Positions 22,347-34,975 of a stretch of 64,000 nucleotides of DNA are shown piece after piece (position 1 is the first letter of the stretch; the number at the start of each line of letters is the position of its first letter). The translations under genes were made by a program, and so were the position numbers. The stretch comes from Cryptomeria japonica (Eukaryota > Streptophyta > Pinopsida > Cupressales > Cupressaceae), in contig NC_081406.1 in assembly GCF_030272615.1 (NCBI RefSeq), forward strand, positions 462,798,072 to 462,862,071, read 5' to 3'. The notes under the pieces were generated by a model. It was given only the letters and a program-made list of their open reading frames with translations. It had not been told where the DNA came from and did no database searches.

Positions 22347-23150
22347 TGTAGATACCTAAAATTGTCTTGTTTAATTAAATAAATATTTTTTATTTCTTTA
22401 AGTATTTAAGCCTAATTCTTCTATTAATTAAATAAATCGTTAATTAATTAATTAATTCATTAATCCTCTTCTAAGTATTTCCTCATTTAAATAAATACTT
22501 TTATTTATTTAAATTGTCCTTTTCCCAAATTAAATAAATACTTATTTATCTAATCGATCCCATTTCCTCTACTAATTAAATAAATCTTTGTTTATTTAAT
22601 TAATTCATTATCCTTTTCTACCCATGATAGATGTCATTCATCTCTTAATTCCTACACTACCTACCCCCTTTATCATTTTGTTATTTCCTCTACCCACCCT
22701 CTAATCCTAGCCGACCATTTATCTTTACACCTCTTAATCTTATCCCTCCATTTCTTATACCGTCTTCTATAAAAGAGGATGCTTCTTTCATTATGAACCC
22801 TAGTCATTTGAATTAACTAATGAGCATTCTAATCGATCTTATGCAATCAAGCCTTTTTGCTATCAAACTGTCATTCACATTTCTGTTCTTTGTTGAGCTC
22901 TTAAGAACACCTAAAATCTGAGAGAAAATATATCAACCAAGATCAATGGAGATTGGAAGAATGAAGATTCAAACTCTAGTTGACATGTGATGGTATAATC
23001 TTTTTGATTTTGTTGATTTGCATTGTCTTAGGTAATCTTCATATGTTATGGTGAATCTTTGTTATTGTTAGGCTAGGGTTTTGTGGTTGAATTCATTTAG
23101 TCTTTCAATATTGTTGTTCCATTATCAACTTTTCACCATACACAGATAGA
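22347..23150 (+). repeat. 3' LTR of a plus-strand gypsy (Tat-like) element; right end approximate
   Basis: Begins TGTAGATACCTAAAATTG, related to the LTR starts at 29022 and 49122 (minus strand). It contains many TTAATTAAATAAAT blocks, a TATA-like CTATAAAAGAGG near 22769-22780, and a candidate end near CCATACACA at about 23151. The second LTR is not in the window, so the end is estimated. Confidence 0.65.
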
Positions 23151-25450
23151 ATTAAGGTTGAGAAAAAATATTAAGAAGGTTTGAAGAACATTATCGAATG
23201 GTTTTCTAAGATTTGCAAATTTCATATTCCCTTAATGTTTGAATGATAAAATTTGATGTTGTAGACATTTGATTGGAACTATATTTATATTCTTTGTTGT
23301 CATTTCCTTTTTTAAAATATATTATTGTTGACATTTTGAAGGGTTTGAGGAACTAGGTGAGGCCCCACAATTCCAATCATTAGATTCAAAGAGTTAAAGT
23401 TCAATTATTTTTACGTGAACACACAAATTATACCACATGAATATTTGAAGCTAATTTCATAGTTATTAGTTGACTCACTATGTCTCTAGGATCATTTAGT
23501 TAAATTAATTAGTTGTTTATAAGCCCATATTGATACATAAGTGTTGTATGAGAGTGGGGGCTAACTTGCCAATATAACGGATATAAATAAGAGCTAAAGA
23601 TTAGAATTATTCAAGGGCATAGTCCTTAGAGTTCATGGAAATAATTTAGGTAATATTTTTTGTTGAAGAAGAAGTTGATTCATGAATCTCAAAAATCATG
23701 GCAAATGCATAACATAAATGAGAAAAAAAGTGAAGCACCCATTAAAACTGAGTATGAATGCAACATATCCCAAACTAATTAGAGGATGTGGAAAAGCCAG
23801 AGTATTTCCAACAATAAATAATCCCCTTCCCTTATGATCCGATTCTGATGTGTGTCAATGTGCTCAATATCGCCACTTCAAATACCTTGCAACCAATTTC
23901 TTGTATTATGCCATCATATGCATTCACTGGACTTGTAACTGGAAAAAGTTTGGATTTGAAATTAACATGAATTGAATAGGAATGGCCGTTGCCCATAGTT
24001 ACCACATATAAATTGTGTGTGATGTTTAAGACATCCCTCCAATGCCTTCAATCATTTTTTCTAATTTTAACCAAAAGAAATTGGCAGGGGTAAAATTCCT
24101 CCCTTCACAGGGCATTATATTTTCAAGACAATGGATTGTGATGGTGGAGGTGAAGGGTGGTGCAACTACTGTTAATATTATTGTGAATCCTTTGAGAAAC
24201 TAGGGCCTCAAAATGTTTTTTCAAGTCATTGATATGTTTTGGACACCTTTTACGTTCCACTCTCTTAACCTTACGCTACCAAAAACATACTTAAATTAAT
24301 TGAATTAAACATGATGTGTACAATGATTTTGATAACATTCGAATGTTCATCATCAAGCACTATATATCTCACAGGGCATATGTAGAACATTCTTAATATT
24401 GGAGTTGTTGAAAGTTAGTGAATCATTTAGATTTATTATATATTGAAAATTTTAATATTTATAATTTATGTTTCATTTTACTGATTTTTAAAAAAAATTA
24501 CTTTTATGTTTTCTTATTTCAGAATTTAAGAATCTTTATTTTTTAGTTTATTAATTTTGATTTCCATTGAATAGGTTGCCAAGGCTTATTTTTCCTCCAA
24601 CATAATGACCGTCAAATGATTTATGAAGGTTATAGCTAAAATAGGTCCATATTGAGATAATCTATCACTAAAAGTAGATGATACTCGGTGCCCGAATATT
24701 TCCTTAGTTTCACCTAACTCATATTGAGTATGATTTGTTAAGAAGACATGGATTGGCCTTGTTTGCTAGATATATTTGATTGCACCAACTCATTGATTGA
24801 GAAAAAAGCCATCAAAAGTGCAAAATAGAAGAATCTTGAAGATACCAACCAAGGGTACAAGATAGTACTTCATAGACCCTATTGACTTGACATGTGGGAT
24901 ATAATGGGACTTGAATTGATGGAATTTGTACACTTCAATGACTATTGTATTGATGTGCTCCATAACAAGTTCAAGGTTGATGCTCATTGGTGGTGGCACT
25001 TCCATGTCCAAACAGTCAACACCTATAAGCTTTTGAGATCAAAATTTTATTGCAAGTTCATTCTATGATATTTTTGTTTACAACTTGAGAGTTTAAAATT
25101 CTGAATTTACAACTCCAATTCTCTAATTTAGTTTTAATAAATAGATAGTTCATTTGCATCAAAGAGGAATTGGAACATATGCTCATTCAACCACTTAGTA
25201 AAGTGTAATAGAGTGTACTTACAAATGGTAAAGGACTTAGTGTATCTGCATTGCAACTTGTGTCTATTGTCACACAAAGTAACTAAAAGGAAGGGGACAA
25301 AGAAGTGGGATATTGAGGCAAGGCATATCACCTTGGATGCTACCTTTTAACACCTTGTTGCATTTATCATCTAGTGAGCATAAGAGTGATACTATGAGTG
25401 CAAGTGCTAGCACGAATGATTGTGGTTATTCTAATTGTAGGCGCTAAAAA
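23151..25450. other. AT-rich intergenic DNA; no gene seen
   Basis: About 2.3 kb without a frame that resembles a protein. All long frames are short, start at random and lack recognisable motifs. No terminal repeats or target duplications were noticed. Confidence 0.6.
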
Positions 25451-26696
25451 TCGATATCACCCGCAATTCTCCATTTTTAACCTAATCACGCATATAATCT
25501 TCATTATTCACACAAACCTATCCTATTTCCCCCTTTACATTTCCTATCCAAATAATTTCAATTCCTTCCCATTTTAGGTTTGCGGTTTCGTTTTACCCTT
25601 AACTTCAACCCCCTTGCATTAGATCTTTCCCTTGTCACTTTTGCAATGTCATTTTGCCTAATTTTGTCCCAATTATGGTTTTTTGCTCCTCATTCGGCTA
25701 GTGCTAACTTTAAGAAACCCCCTCTCAAAAAAATGTATAACATCTTGACGAATATTTAATTTTATTTCTAGAAAATAATATTTTTATTGGCGAATCTTTT
25801 CTATTTTTAAAGAAAATAATTAATTTTAGTGGCAATTTTTTTTAATATCAAATTTTATTAGTAGAAAATATTGGTGAATCTTATAAAATAGTAAGAGTAT
25901 GCATTGATTAATATTGCAAATCTTTTCATTTAAAAAAATAGTTTTTTATAGAAAAGTAAAGGCCTGAAGGTGGAAATCATTAATGAGTTTAAGGGGTAGA
26001 CTCTACTTTATTTAGTTTCTACCATTAATTTAAAATAATCTAATAGCCCTCTTTGCATTTCGTGAGATAAAATGTACCAACAATTTGTAATACTCATGGG
26101 GCAAAAAATTCTTTTTAGACCATTGATTTTCATTGAGGTCAACAATTCAAAAATAATTTCAATACCAACAAGCATTACAACTTGTAAGTACAATTTACCT
26201 CATGGAATACAATGAAGGTCATTATATTATATTTTAAATGAATTGTGGCAACTAAAGATTGTTGATATAATCCTAAAGTAACTAATAATTATGATATATT
26301 ATTAGTGAATTAATTTAGATTTCTACAACAAATTATAAAATATTGGCAAATCTGATCCAATCATGTATTGAATATTTTGGTGAATCTTTGAGTTAAATTT
26401 TATTTTCTTTGGCGATTTAAGTAACGCTGAAATAAAAATTTGTAAAAATGTGGTGATTTGGGTCTCCTTAGAAATAAAACTTATTAGCCAAATTTTGATT
26501 TCCAAATTTAAAAAAATAGCCAATTAGCTAATATTAGCCACTAAAAAAATCATTCCTGATTCGGTCCTCCCATTTTGCCTTTTCGATTTCATGTCCAGAT
26601 CCTTCCATTTTCTTCCCATTTCAAGTTTGACATTTCATTTATCCTCAACTTGTCCCCTTTGCATCAGATCATTACCCTCTCGATCTAGTGATGTTA
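25451..26696. other. AT-rich spacer with degenerate internal repeats
   Basis: Two pyrimidine-rich segments, near 25560-25650 and 26590-26670, resemble each other (a CCTTCCCATTTTA-type phrase, then CCCTTAAC and GCATTAGATC or variants). They bracket AT-rich DNA in which TTGGCGAATCTT or TTGGTGAATCTT recurs (25787, 25869 and 26370 region). No coding region is supported. Confidence 0.5.
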
Positions 26697-27894
26697 ATTT
26701 TTGACCTATATTGCCTCTCGCTTTCCATTTTCAGTCATCTTTGCTTCATTTCTTCCCTATTATTGTTTTGAGGTTCCATTTTGACCTCTTCTTTAACCCC
26801 ATAGTGTCACATTCATTCCTTCTCCATTCGACGACCTGCTTTGACCCAATTTACCTATTATTGCTTGGTTTTATCCAGTATGACCTAATTTTCCAATCTT
26901 TGCTCAAATCTTTCCATTTTTTGTCTAAAACTTCCCAATTCTTTCCAAATTCACCTATTTTGATCAAAATTGACTTAATTTTACCTAATTAAGGTCTTTG
27001 AGCATTAGGTTGACTAATTGCCCTTTTAGGTTTAATTAATTCTTTAATTAATTAAGCCTCTTCTTACTAATTCTTCTTCTTTAAATCTTTCATCATTTAA
27101 TCAAACATCTCCCTTTTTAATAATAACTAAATAATATTAAATAATTTAATTAATTTTGATTCATCGCCTTTATTAAATGATTTTAATTATTTAATTAAAA
27201 AATTTCATTTCTAATGCCTAATAGTTGAATAATTTATTTGAATTATTCAATTAGCTAAGTATGTCATCAAAATTAAATACATATCTTTATTTATTTAATT
27301 TTCCAATTATATTCTCATACGACGATAATATCTTCTTTTTTAATTATTACTTGCAGAATATCATCCTAATTTTTTAAAATGGTGATATCATCTTGGATAT
27401 TTATGAGATTTCTCTTTGATTTTTGAAAATTGTGTTTTTTGGAAATATGTCATTATATCTTCTTTTTTTTTTTTTCAAAAATGAGGTATGTGTTGGGACT
27501 TCAAAATATTGGTCAAATTTTGAAGACCCAGGTTCAAAATTTTGTTAAATGCATTCATAATTGCCTTGTAGAACAGGCCTGAGTAGCTCAGTTTGTGAGC
27601 TCATATTTTTGCACCAGTGAAAAGTCATGTAAAATCCTCTTAAAAGATTGTTATACACCTTGAAAAGATGCCATTATTCCATTTTCATCTTTCCTGGACC
27701 AAATTTGATGTGTTTGTGAAGTCTCCTTTGAAGGTCCTGAGGTTAGGGTTGTTGTTTGCACCTTTTGCACATTTCTGAGTAACTCACTTTGAGCAGTTTT
27801 ATATTCGTGTCAAATGATCGCCACGCCAGAGTAAGATTTTCTTGTGACTGTGTACTATTTATTGAAGCCCCATGATCTATTTGACAAGATTTCC
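26697..27894 (+). repeat. 1.2-kb direct repeat, left copy, cut by the Tat element
   Basis: Closely similar along its whole length to 50789-51985 (shared phrases include CTCTCGCTTTCCATTTTCAG at the start and GGCCTGAGTAGCTCAGTTTG inside). The left copy ends abruptly at ATTTCC, where the LTR of the Tat element begins, whereas the right copy continues with AAGTTGATTCC. The repeat is probably an LTR or untranslated part of another retroelement. Strand is arbitrary. Confidence 0.85.
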
Positions 27895-29022
27895 TGAAGA
27901 GGGGAAAATAGATTTGAAGGTTAAATGATCAAAACATAATGAAATAAACATGCAGAATGCTAAAATATCATTAAAAGACCATTTCACCTTGCTATTTTAC
28001 CTTCTCCTTCGGATTGAGCTTGATGAAGTGAAGGTGCCCCTTGATAATGCTCCACTTGATGTGCTGCTTTGATTGCTAGATGTGGATGGTTCTCCAATGT
28101 TGTGCACAAATGGAATGGATTTGAAAAATGATAAGGATGAGATGATCAAGTTGCCAAGATGATTTCCTAGGCTCAAAAGGGTAACATAAACTTTGTGGAT
28201 TTCAAGATGTTTTGAATGAAGGGATGGAGCCCTATTTTATAGGAAGAGGAGAGGAAAACGAATGGCTAGGATGAATTTGAGATGAAGGGATAAGATTTAC
28301 TTGTGAGCTCACACAAGGTCCAGAAGAGGGCGTGGAGACCAAGAAATATGCCTTAAAGGCATTTTGTATCTCCAGACTCCACAAGATGCATTGGAGGAAT
28401 TAAAAATTCTCCAAAAAAGGATATCATGGGGATTGGAGGAATAAAAAGGAATTAAAAATTCCTTGGGAGAGGGGATGCCTAGAGGAATGTGTGATTTCAA
28501 AAATCTTACATTCACCTAGGAAAAGAGCATTTAAAGCTAGTGGCTGGATGAAAAGGACAAAGAGTTGACTTTGTGACTAATCATGATGATTAACCATTAA
28601 TGACTCATTAGGAGGGGGATTAGAGGAAATGTTAGGTGGGATTAATATTTGTAGGAGAATCTGACTAGGAGAGAGAATGAGTGGAGGAAATAAAAAATTA
28701 GAAGAATAATGATAAGTGAGTTTAGGGAGTTTCCAGAAGAATGAATTAAGAAGATGATTTGTAAGAATCATGTAGGTTGTAGGAATCATGTAGGTTAACT
28801 AATCAGTTGAAATTTATTAGCTAAGAGGAAGATTTGTGAGGATTTGATTTTTTTAGAAGAATAAAGAAAGGGATTGATTTATTAAATAAATAAATCATAT
28901 GCTATAGTGACAATATTAATTATATTTAATTAATATTGAGAGGAATTTGAATTAACATAATTAATTAATTAATTACGCGAGGAATTAAAAATAATTAAAA
29001 CAATTTTTTTTAAGTGTCTACA
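27895..29022 (-). repeat. 3' LTR of the Tat element
   Basis: 1128 bp, starting TGTAGACACTT and ending CTCTTCA on the minus strand. It matches 47994-49122 throughout. A TATA box (TATAAAATA on the minus strand, 28233-28241) probably drives transcription in the 5' copy; it marks U3 to its right and R/U5 to its left. Confidence 0.92.
28233..28241 (-). promoter_or_regulatory. TATA box in the Tat LTR (3' copy)
   Basis: TATAAAATA on the minus strand, conserved at the matching place in the other LTR (48333-48341). Conservation between two independently decaying copies, and the central position in the LTR, support a promoter role. Confidence 0.65.
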
Positions 29023-29036
29023 TTTTGCCCCTCTTT
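29023..29036 (-). promoter_or_regulatory. Polypurine tract of the Tat element
   Basis: On the minus strand AAAGAGGGGCAAAA lies directly before the 3' LTR start TGTAGACA. Confidence 0.88.
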
Positions 29037-29229
29037 GAAGTGAGGTGTGATGACACATTGATTCAAATAATAATCTTGTTTTGATGTTGATATTGGTTTG
29101 ATAGGATGCCCCAGCTCTTGATTGATAGATTATGGTATGGTGATGCCCCCCTCGGGAGATCAGTTGAGGTATTTGATCTTTGGCGTTTTTGCAAAATTGA
29201 TATCCCGATAAATTTGATTTGATTCGATT

Positions 29230-29957
29230 GATAAGATCTAGATTCGGTCTGGTTTCAAGAAGAATTCATCCTGTATAAGACAAAGATGATCAAAGTGTCT
29301 GGTTTTAGGAGGGATTCATCCTGTATAAGACACGATTGATCACAATATCTAGTTTCAGGAAGGATTCATCCTGTATAAGACATGATCGGAGTGTCTGGTT
29401 TCAGGAAGGATACATCTTGTATAAGACATGACTGATCACAACGTCTGGTTTCAGGAAGGATTCATCCTATATAAGACATGATCAAATCACAATGTCTGGT
29501 TTCAGGAAGGATTCATCCTGTATAAGACATGATCGATCACAATGTCTAGTTTCAAGAAGGATTCATTATGTATAAGACATGATCAGATCACAACATCTGG
29601 TTTCAGAAAGGATTCATCCTATATAAGACATGATTGATAATAACATCTAGTTTTAGGAAGTATTCATCTTGTATAAGACATGATTGGAGTGTCTAGTTTC
29701 AGGAAGGCTACACCCTGTATAAGACATGACTGATCACAATGTCTAGTTTCAGGAAGGATTCATCCTGTATAAGACATGATCAGATCACAACATCTGGTTT
29801 CAGGAAGGATTCATCCTGTATAAGACATGATTGATCACCACGTCTAGTTTCAAGAAGGATTCATCCTATATAAGACATGATCAGAGTGACTGGTTTCAGG
29901 AAGGCTACATCCTGCATAAGACATGACTAATCACAACGTCTAGTTTTAGGAAGGATT
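29230..29957 (-). repeat. Tandem array of about 50-54 bp, left part
   Basis: Around 14 copies of a unit containing GTCTGGTTTCAGGAAGGAT and TCATCCTGTATAAGACATGA, with small length changes. It lies in the 3' internal region of the Tat element. The copia element at 29958-34801 was inserted within it, and about four more units follow at 34802-34975. Confidence 0.92.
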
Positions 29958-30318
29958 TGTTAGGGTTTCAAGCAGATCCGAAGCAAATATGAACTAACAA
30001 TTATATGCAGATTTAAATACTAAAGATAAAGAAATAAAATAGGACACAGATAACACAGAGATTTAACGTGGTTCACCCAGAATGGGTTACGTCCACCATA
30101 CACAGTCGTCCAATCTTTCTTATTATCCAGCAAAAACAGTACATCAACCTTGCAATGCCTTAAGCATCCCAGCCGCTTATAACATGCGTTTTTAGGGCAA
30201 CAAAACAAAGTCGGCCTTTTTTAGGGTTTTATTACAATGTCGGTTTTCATCAACAAAAAATGGTGAGGATACATGCTGAGTGTACAGTACTTTGTTGATC
30301 AGTCACCACATTTCAACA
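29958..30318 (-). repeat. 3' LTR of the copia element
   Basis: 361 bp. On the minus strand it begins TGTTGAAATG and ends AACCCTAACA. It pairs with 34441-34801, where the first CA dinucleotide on the plus-strand right end has become TA. Confidence 0.95.
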
Positions 30319-30331
30319 ATCTCCCACTTGG
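30319..30331 (-). promoter_or_regulatory. Polypurine tract of the copia element
   Basis: CCAAGTGGGAGAT on the minus strand, directly before the 3' LTR. A near copy of this motif (CCAAGTGGGAGATTGTT) lies a little upstream at about 30352-30368, so the tract is duplicated. Confidence 0.8.
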
Positions 30332-30454
30332 AGATTGATCAGGTTCCACACCAAACAATCTCCCACTTGGAGACTGATACTACACAACACCACTGTACAT
30401 GCAACATCCGCTGGATAAAACACTAGGACTTGACTGGTATAAATTCCACAATTA

Positions 30455-33400
30455 TCAATCAAGAAGACCAACAAAAACTGATGAAGAAATCAGCTTCTCC
30501 TGTGGAACTGCCTTTGTGAACATATCGGTAGGATTCTCACTTGTGTGAATCTTCTCAAGCCGTAACTGACCCTCCTCCAAAATAGTCGGGATGAAGTGGT
30601 ACCTGAGTTGAATGTGCTTTGTCCTTGAATGAAAAGCAGAGTTCTTCACAAGAAGAATGGCACTCTGGCTATCTATATACAATGGGCTATCCTCTTGTGT
30701 CTGACCCAATTCCTTCAGAAAACATTGCAACCAAATCATCTCTTTGCTGGCTTCTGTAGAAGCAACATACTCAGCTTCAGTGGTTGAAAGTGCAACAACC
30801 TTTTGCAGCCTAGAAATCCAACTGACTGCAGTTCCCCCATAGTAAAAACATACCCTGTAGTACTCCTCCGTGAATCAATATCACCCGCCAGATCAGAGTC
30901 AACAAATCCACTTAGAGAAGCATTAGATCCTTTGAAACATAATGCCTTCATAGTAGTTCCTTTCAAATACCGAAGAATCCATTTCACAGCATTCCAATGT
31001 TCCATACCCGGATTACTCATAAACCTGCTCACAACTCCCACTGCATGTGCAATATCTGGCCTTGTGCATACCATTGCATACATCAGACTGCCAACAGCTG
31101 ATGAATACAGGATGTTAGACATTTTATTAACCTCTTCCTGTGCCTTTGGGCACATCTCCTTAGTCAATTTGAAATGACTAGCCAAAGGTGTACTAACTGC
31201 TTTTGCATCCTGCATGTTAAATCTTTTCAACACCTTCTTTATATACTCACTTTGGGACAAATTCAAGGTTCTATTTTTCCTGTCCCGTGTAATCCTCATA
31301 CCGAGAATTTTCTTAGCTACGCCCAAATCCTTCATAGCAAATGACCTGGCTAATTTCTGTTTAAGATCATTTATATGTTGCATGTTAGACCCAGCAACAA
31401 GCATGTCATCAACATAAAGCAACAAGATAATATAACTGCCATTATCAAATCTCTTAAAATATACACAATGATCAGAATGACATCTATGATAACCGTGTTC
31501 AGCCATGAAACTATCAAATTTTAAATACCATTGTTGGGGTGCTTGCTTTAGGCCATACAGACTTTTCTTCAACCTGCACACCAAGTTCTCCTTACCTTTG
31601 ACCTCATATCCCTGTGGTTGCAACATGTAAATTTCCTCCTCCAAATCTCCATGGAGAAAAGCTGTTTTGACATCTAATTGTTCAAGATGTAAATCATCTG
31701 CAGCCACAAGACTAAGTACAGTTCTAATTGAAGTCATTTTTACAACTGGAGAAAATATTTCATCATAATCTATACCCTTTTTCTATGCAAAACCTTTTAC
31801 CACAAGTCTGGCCTTATATCTTTTCTGACCTCCTTCCTCCTCCTTCAGTCAATAAACCCATTTGTTAGGCAAGGCTCTTTTTTCTGCAGGTAAAGGAACT
31901 AAGTCCCAAGTCTTATTTTTCATTAGGGAGTCCATCTCCTCTTTCATGCCTAGCTGCCACTGTTGTTTGGCATCCACCTGCATTGCTTCTTCATATTCTT
32001 CTGGTTCACCAGATTCTGTTAATAAAATAGAATACAAAGAAGGAGAAAATCTTTCAGGGGGTCTACTTGTCCTCGTAGAATGTCTAACACTTGCAGGAGT
32101 TTGTGGGACAATCTATTGTTGCTGAGCATCAGGTACCTGTGGCATTTCATTTTCAGGAATCTCATCCAACACCACATACTCTTGTTTGTCCTGTTCATGC
32201 TTCTTTTCCTGCATCTGTTCTTTATACATAACCTTCTCATTGAATATAACATCTCTACTTCTAATTATTTTCTTATTTTCAAAATCCCATAACTGATAGC
32301 CATATTCATCTATCCCATATCCAATGAAGGTACATTTCTGAGATTTAGCATCAAGCTTGGTTGTGTTTTCTTTATCAACATGGACAAAAGCTTCGCAACC
32401 GAAAGTTTTTAGAAAAGAATAATTTACCTTTTTACCAGTCCATGCCTCCTCTGGAATACCACCATCCAAAGGGGTTGAAGGTCCTCTATTTATCAAATAG
32501 ACAACAGTATGTACAACATCTGCCCAAAAATGTAAAGGCAATCCAGCATGCAATCTCATGCTCCTCGCACGTTCCATGATGGTCCTATTCATTCTCTCTG
32601 ACACACCATTTTCCTGTGGAGTTCTTGGAACTGTCTTCTGCTTTCGAATCCCATTTAAGGAACAGTAATCTTCAAATGCTTTGCTGCAATACTCACCTCC
32701 ATTATCCGATCTGAGACACTTCAACTTTTTTCCTGTCTCATTCTCAACCAAAGCTTTCTATTTCTTAAAAGTTTCAAAAACATCTGATTTTTGTTTTAGG
32801 AAATATACCCATGTTTTTCTGGTTGAGTCATCAATAAAAATAACATAATAACAAGAGCCGCCAAGAGATGATACCTGAGCCGGTCCCCATACATCTGAAT
32901 GTACAAGCTCTAACTTCTCACTCTTCTTCTCTTTCCCAACCTTAAGAAATCTGACTCTTTTCTGTTTACCATAAACACAGTTTTCACAGAACTCTAAATC
33001 AATCTTCTTTAGTCCTGGCAATAGATTTTTGGAGTGAAGGATTTTCATCCCTTTCTCACTCATGTGCCCAAGCCTATGGTGCCACATTATCGAATCTGTT
33101 CTTGCAACATTTATTGTTGTTGTCCCTGTAGTAACTTTATCTGTAGCAGCTAAGGTAGAGTAAGTATTACCAGTACACAGATATAATGTGCCTACCTTCG
33201 CACCTTTAGCTTCTACTAATGATCCTTTAGTGACCTTCCACATACTGTCTGAGAAGGTAACTATGCAACCTTCACTACCTAGTTGCCCTGTAGAAATTAA
33301 ATTTCTTCTTAAATTAGGAACATGTCTTACCTCCTGTAGAAACTAGTCATTACCATTCTGCAACTTGATCTTTATCTTTCCTTTTCCAACAATTTGACAG

Positions 33401-34389
33401 GGCTCATCATCACCCAAATATACTTGTCCAAAATCACCTTGAACATAATCTAGAAAATATTTTCTATGGGGTGTAGCATGAAATGAAGCCCCAGAATCTA
33501 TTACCCAGGAATCATTAACATTATCCAAACATAAGATTAAAGCATCTTGTAAAGTATTACTTGCAATATTAGCTTCCTTACTGTCATTTTCATTTTTGTC
33601 TCCTTCTTTGTTTTTTCGAGACCAACAATCTTTCTTTAGATGACCAGGCTTTCCGCAGTACCAGCAATCTTTCTTTCCTCTAGATTGAGAGCATCCTTTC
33701 TTTGACTTCCCTCGTGACTTCTCATTCCCACGACCTTTTCCTCTTTCCTTTGATCTTCCTCTATTCTCCACCTTCTAAATAGTACCCGATGATGTTGGAG
33801 TCTCACTTGTGCTTTTCCTTCGCATTTCCTCGCTTAGGATAACACCAACAATATCATCAAATACCAAAGTATTTTTACCAGAGACAGAGTTACTTACAAC
33901 CATAACCAATCTATTCCAGCTTTCTGGCAAAGAACATAAAATCAAGAGAGCCCTAACCTCTTCTACAAAGGTAATTTTTACCGAAGACAATTGACTGGTA
34001 ATTGTATTAAATTCATTTAAGTGCTCCACTATAGATCCTCCCTCACTCATTTTCAAATTAAACAAATGCTTCATAAAAAATACCTTATTCGAAGCCGAGG
34101 GTTTCTCATACAGCTTAGCCAATGTTGCCATCAAATCTACAGTTGTTTTTGCTTCTGTTATATTGAATGCTACAGACGCCGCAAGGCACAATCGAATGGA
34201 TCCCAGTGCCTTTCTATCTAAAATGTCCCACTCTTCATCTGATATTGTGGTCGGTTTCTTTGCCTTTCCTTCCAATGGCCACCACAAATCCTTTTGATAC
34301 AGGTAATCCTCCATCTGCATTTTCCATAACTGATAATTCTGGCCGTTAAACTTTTCGACCTTGAATTTGGAATCCTCCATTGCTCCCAC
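30455..34389 (-). pseudogene. Copia gag-pol polyprotein (six stops, one frameshift)
   Basis: One frame of about 1300 codons. It starts with a UBN2-type gag (KFNGQNYQLWKMQMEDYL), then the zinc knuckle CWYCGKPGHLKKDC, protease DSWVIDSGASFHAT, the GAG-pre-integrase segment (WHHRLGHMSEKGM), integrase with HSDVWGPA, RSDNGGEY and PQENGVSERMN (the catalytic D, D and E), RT with LDVKTAFLHGDL and LLLYVDDML, and RNase H with DSDLAGDIDSRRSTTGY and IDSQSAI. Stops at 33775, 33343, 32758, 32113 and 31783 are TAG; the one at 31849 is TGA. Near the C-terminus one G is missing from a run (30834-30838), which shifts the last 95 codons into another frame. The protein was evidently functional until recently, but this copy cannot make it. 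Confidence 0.95.
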
Positions 34390-34424
34390 TCAAATCTGAA
34401 AGTCCTGCCAATTTACAGAAAACC

Positions 34425-34440
34425 TCACTCTGATACCAAT
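34425..34440 (-). promoter_or_regulatory. Primer-binding site of the copia element, initiator-Met tRNA
   Basis: TTGGTATCAGAGTG on the minus strand, directly next to the 5' LTR. It matches the initiator tRNA-Met primer consensus. Confidence 0.93.
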
Positions 34441-34801
34441 TGTTAGGGTTTCAAGCAGATCCGAAGCAAATATGAACTAACAATTATATGCAGATTTAAA
34501 TACTAAAGATAAAGAAATAAAATAGGACACAGATAACACAGAGATTTAACATGGTTCACCCAGAATGGGTTACGTTCACCATACACAGTCGTCCAATCTT
34601 TCTTATTATCCAGCAAAAATAGTACATCAACCTTACAATGCCTTAAGCATCCCAGTCGCTTATAACATGCGTTTTTAGGGCAACAAAACAAAGTCGGCCT
34701 TTTTTAGGGTTTTATTACAATGTTGGTTTTCATCAACAAAAAATGGCGAGGATACGTGCTGAGTGTACAGTAGTTTGCTGATCAGTCACCACATTTCAAT
34801 A
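34441..34801 (-). repeat. 5' LTR of the copia element
   Basis: 361 bp, matching 29958-30318. It is followed on the plus strand by the target duplication GGATT and then by the rest of the tandem array of the Tat element. Confidence 0.95.
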
Positions 34802-34975
34802 GGATTCATCTTGTATAAGACATGATCAGATCACAACATCTGGTTTCAGGAAGGATTCATCCTATATAAGACATGATCAGATCACAACGTCTAGTTTCAG
34901 GAAGGATTCATCCTGTATAAGACATGATCAAAGCATCTGGTTTCAGGAAGGATACATCCTGTATAAGACATGAAT
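34802..34975 (-). repeat. Tandem array of the Tat element, right part
   Basis: About four units of the same 50-54 bp repeat as 29230-29957, resuming exactly after the copia target duplication. Confidence 0.9.

Larger units (their letters stand above)
29958..34801 (-). mobile_element. Ty1/copia retrotransposon, nearly intact, nested in the Tat element
   Basis: A 4844-bp minus-strand element with 361-bp LTRs at both ends, the target duplication GGATT (29953-29957 and 34802-34806), an initiator-Met primer site, a polypurine tract, and a single gag-pol frame. The LTRs differ at about 11 of 361 positions, nearly all transitions, so it is clearly younger than its Tat host. Its order (protease, integrase, RT, RNase H) is that of Ty1/copia, and the protein blocks resemble the Tnt1 (Tork) group. 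Confidence 0.96.

Noticed and set aside
27578-27640. tRNA-like sequence (GAGTAGCTCAGTTTGTGAGC), also at 51667
   Set aside because: It resembles a D-arm/A box, but no B box, anticodon arm or acceptor pairing follows, and it is part of the 1.2-kb direct repeat.
29230-29957. CRISPR-like array of about 50-bp units
   Set aside because: The whole unit repeats with no unique spacers; it is a degenerate tandem array inside a gypsy element.
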